Assembly: GCA_900765975.1 (NCBI GenBank)
Contig: CAAFTS010000074.1
Location: 1 to 7,566 of the forward strand
Direction of reading: 5' to 3'
Length of the DNA stretch: 7,566 bases
Source: Lachnospiraceae bacterium
GTDB lineage: Bacteria; Bacillota; Clostridia; Lachnospirales; Lachnospiraceae
In this document: in pieces, positions 6,456 through 7,566 of the stretch
Position numbering within the stretch: position 1 is the first letter of the stretch
How the letters are laid out: every line of letters starts with the position of its first letter
Made by a program: the position numbers and the translations under genes
Notes under the pieces: model-generated
What the model was told of the DNA's origin: nothing
Database searches by the model: none
What the model saw: the letters and a program-made list of their open reading frames with translations, nothing else

Positions 6456-6485
6456 GTGAAAACTATTTTGTTTATGCGATATAAT
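6456..6485 (+). promoter_or_regulatory. Likely promoter of the second DUF2971 gene
   Basis: A perfect TATAAT (6480-6485) lies 34 bases before the ATG at 6520, with GTGAAA (6456-6461, 4 of 6 to consensus) 18 bases upstream. The gap of 140 bases after the first DUF2971 gene holds no reading frame. A six-T run at 6437-6442 has no convincing hairpin before it, so readthrough from the upstream operon remains possible. Confidence 0.5.
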
Positions 6486-6519
6486 TATTTACTATAGAAC
6501 CGAGAAAGGACGAAGTATT

Positions 6520-7419
6520 ATGGTACTTTATAAATATAGAACTGATACCAAACGAACAGAAGATATATTCAGAAACAAAAAAGTATGGTTTGCCAGACCA
6601 GAAACATTAAATGATCCACTTGAGTGTTCTATTCAAGAAATTGCTGAAAAAAGTATTATGGAATGTTGTGAGCAAGAAAAAAAGGAACAGCTTGAAGGTT
6701 TTGTATTGGCGTATATTATGACTAATGAACATGGGCTAATGTGGGGATTGCCGAAAAACAAGGTTAAACATGTGTTATCAAAAATTGGCGCTGTCAAAGA
6801 CTTTGACGGGAAGTATCGTATTTTTGCTGATTTTATTAAATCAAGAACTGGCAATTATCCATCAAATCCAGCGTCAAAATATATGTATATTACTGATATT
6901 TTAAGAAATGTTGGTATTTTTAGCTTATCAGAAACTTGCGATAACGAATTGATGTGGGGACATTATGCTGATGGCGGAAATGGTATTGCTATTGGATTTC
7001 AGATACAAGATAAGAGTAGTATTACGTCCAACAGTCTTTGTCTAAAAGTAAATTATACAAATGATTCTCTTGTATTAAAAGATAGAATTAAACCTACTTT
7101 AGCGTTTACCGTTGATGAGAATGGCAATCAGCTATTCTTTCAAGCTGCGGCATTTGATGATCCGTTTTTAAAAACTGTAATGTCAACTAAAAATACGACT
7201 TGGGCATATGAAAAAGAGTGGCGTTGTGTGGAACAAATGCAAGGGTTAAAAACAATAATCTCTCCAATTACAGAAGTTGTGTTTGGATTAAAGTGTCCGT
7301 TAAATATACGAAAGAAATACATAGTTCTTGCTAATGAGTGCTGTGGTAAGTCAGTTCGTTTTTTTGAGATAGTTCTTAAAGGGCGCATATTAGAAAAACA
7401 GCCCCTGATAATGGACTGA
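6520..7419 (+). CDS. DUF2971-family protein, canonical member
   Basis: This 299-residue protein has the full DUF2971 signature: LYKYR (3-7), VWFARPETLNDPLEC (22-36), FSLSE (134-138), ELMWGHYADGGNGIAIGF (143-160) and YEKEWR (230-235). The family has no reaction that I can name. The invariant MWGHY and EWR residues suggest an enzyme or a nucleotide-binding site, which is inference. Ribosome site GAAAGGA (6504-6510) is 9 bases before the ATG. It shares little close identity with the DUF2971 protein just upstream, so the two are old paralogs or were acquired separately, not a recent duplication. The protein is predicted cytoplasmic. It is AT-rich like its two neighbours, and its own promoter suggests it can be expressed apart from the TIR operon. 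It could be the third part of one defence island or an unrelated neighbour. Confidence 0.86.
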   Translation: MVLYKYRTDTKRTEDIFRNKKVWFARPETLNDPLECSIQEIAEKSIMECCEQEKKEQLEGFVLAYIMTNEHGLMWGLPKNKVKHVLSKIGAVKDFDGKYRIFADFIKSRTGNYPSNPASKYMYITDILRNVGIFSLSETCDNELMWGHYADGGNGIAIGFQIQDKSSITSNSLCLKVNYTNDSLVLKDRIKPTLAFTVDENGNQLFFQAAAFDDPFLKTVMSTKNTTWAYEKEWRCVEQMQGLKTIISPITEVVFGLKCPLNIRKKYIVLANECCGKSVRFFEIVLKGRILEKQPLIMD

Positions 7420-7483
7420 AAGAGAATTATAAAATGAACAGCCACATTATTATAAAAGAAGAATAAGCAAATGGTTTATGAGT

Positions 7484-7560
7484 ATTCCGGACGATTCTGA
7501 ACCGTCATTCCGGAAACACAGTACCGTGATTCCGCTTTGATGGATACCGCAATTCTGGAC
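7484..7560. repeat. Four iterated ATTCCGG-like motifs, possible IS21-type end
   Basis: ATTCCGG (7484-7490), ATTCCGG (7507-7513), ATTCCGC (7529-7535) and ATTCTGG (7551-7557) recur at 23, 22 and 22 bases, about two helical turns. The last three are preceded by ACCGTC, ACCGTG and ACCGCA. Regularly spaced repeats like these are typical of transposase-binding ends of IS21-family elements, whose istA gene would lie just beyond the window. The repeats are seen; the IS assignment is inference. The stretch 7420-7483 holds no gene or clear terminator. Confidence 0.5.
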
Positions 7561-7566
7561 ATTGAA

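Noticed and set aside
6380..6519. Terminator or small RNA between the two DUF2971 genes
   Set aside because: A six-T run exists at 6437-6442 but no stable stem precedes it, and nothing else marks an RNA gene.

Overview
The window looks like part of a conjugative or mobilizable element of a low-G+C Gram-positive anaerobe, most likely a gut Clostridia (Lachnospiraceae/Oscillospiraceae type). The basis is the gene families (ParB-like protein, YdbC/PC4-like protein, large serine recombinase, giant SNF2-type helicase), the strong AGGAGG-like ribosome sites and SigA-like promoters. All genes I accept are on the + strand.

Region 1 (1 to about 2940) is the right-hand part of one mobile element: the C-terminal part of a ParB-family protein (cut by the window edge), a small YdbC/PC4-type ssDNA-binding protein, a 63-residue conserved-looking small protein preceded by two competing hairpins, and a large serine recombinase. 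Region 2 (about 2941 to 4296) belongs to a second, larger element. It holds the 3' part of an SNF2-type helicase gene, starting abruptly inside helicase motif VI directly after the recombinase, and then a small gene with its own strong promoter. The simplest reading is that the recombinase-bearing element inserted itself into the helicase gene of a resident ICE. The recombinase reading frame runs past the junction and ends on a borrowed stop codon.

Region 3 (about 4360 to 7430) is clearly more AT-rich (one sampled 60-base line is 35% G+C, against 53% for a line in the helicase fragment) and reads as a cargo island. It encodes a TIR-domain protein with two transmembrane helices, followed by two different DUF2971-family proteins. 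The TIR gene and the first DUF2971 gene are probably co-transcribed from an extended -10 promoter; the second DUF2971 gene has its own likely promoter. TIR-plus-membrane architecture on a mobile element suggests an abortive-infection type anti-phage or anti-plasmid module, but the role of DUF2971 is unknown and the function of the set is inference.

Region 4 (about 7480 to the end) has no gene but carries four iterated ATTCCGG-like motifs at 22 to 23 base spacing, which resemble transposase-binding repeats at the end of an IS21-like insertion sequence lying to the right. No tRNA, rRNA or CRISPR array was seen, and no convincing Rho-independent terminator.
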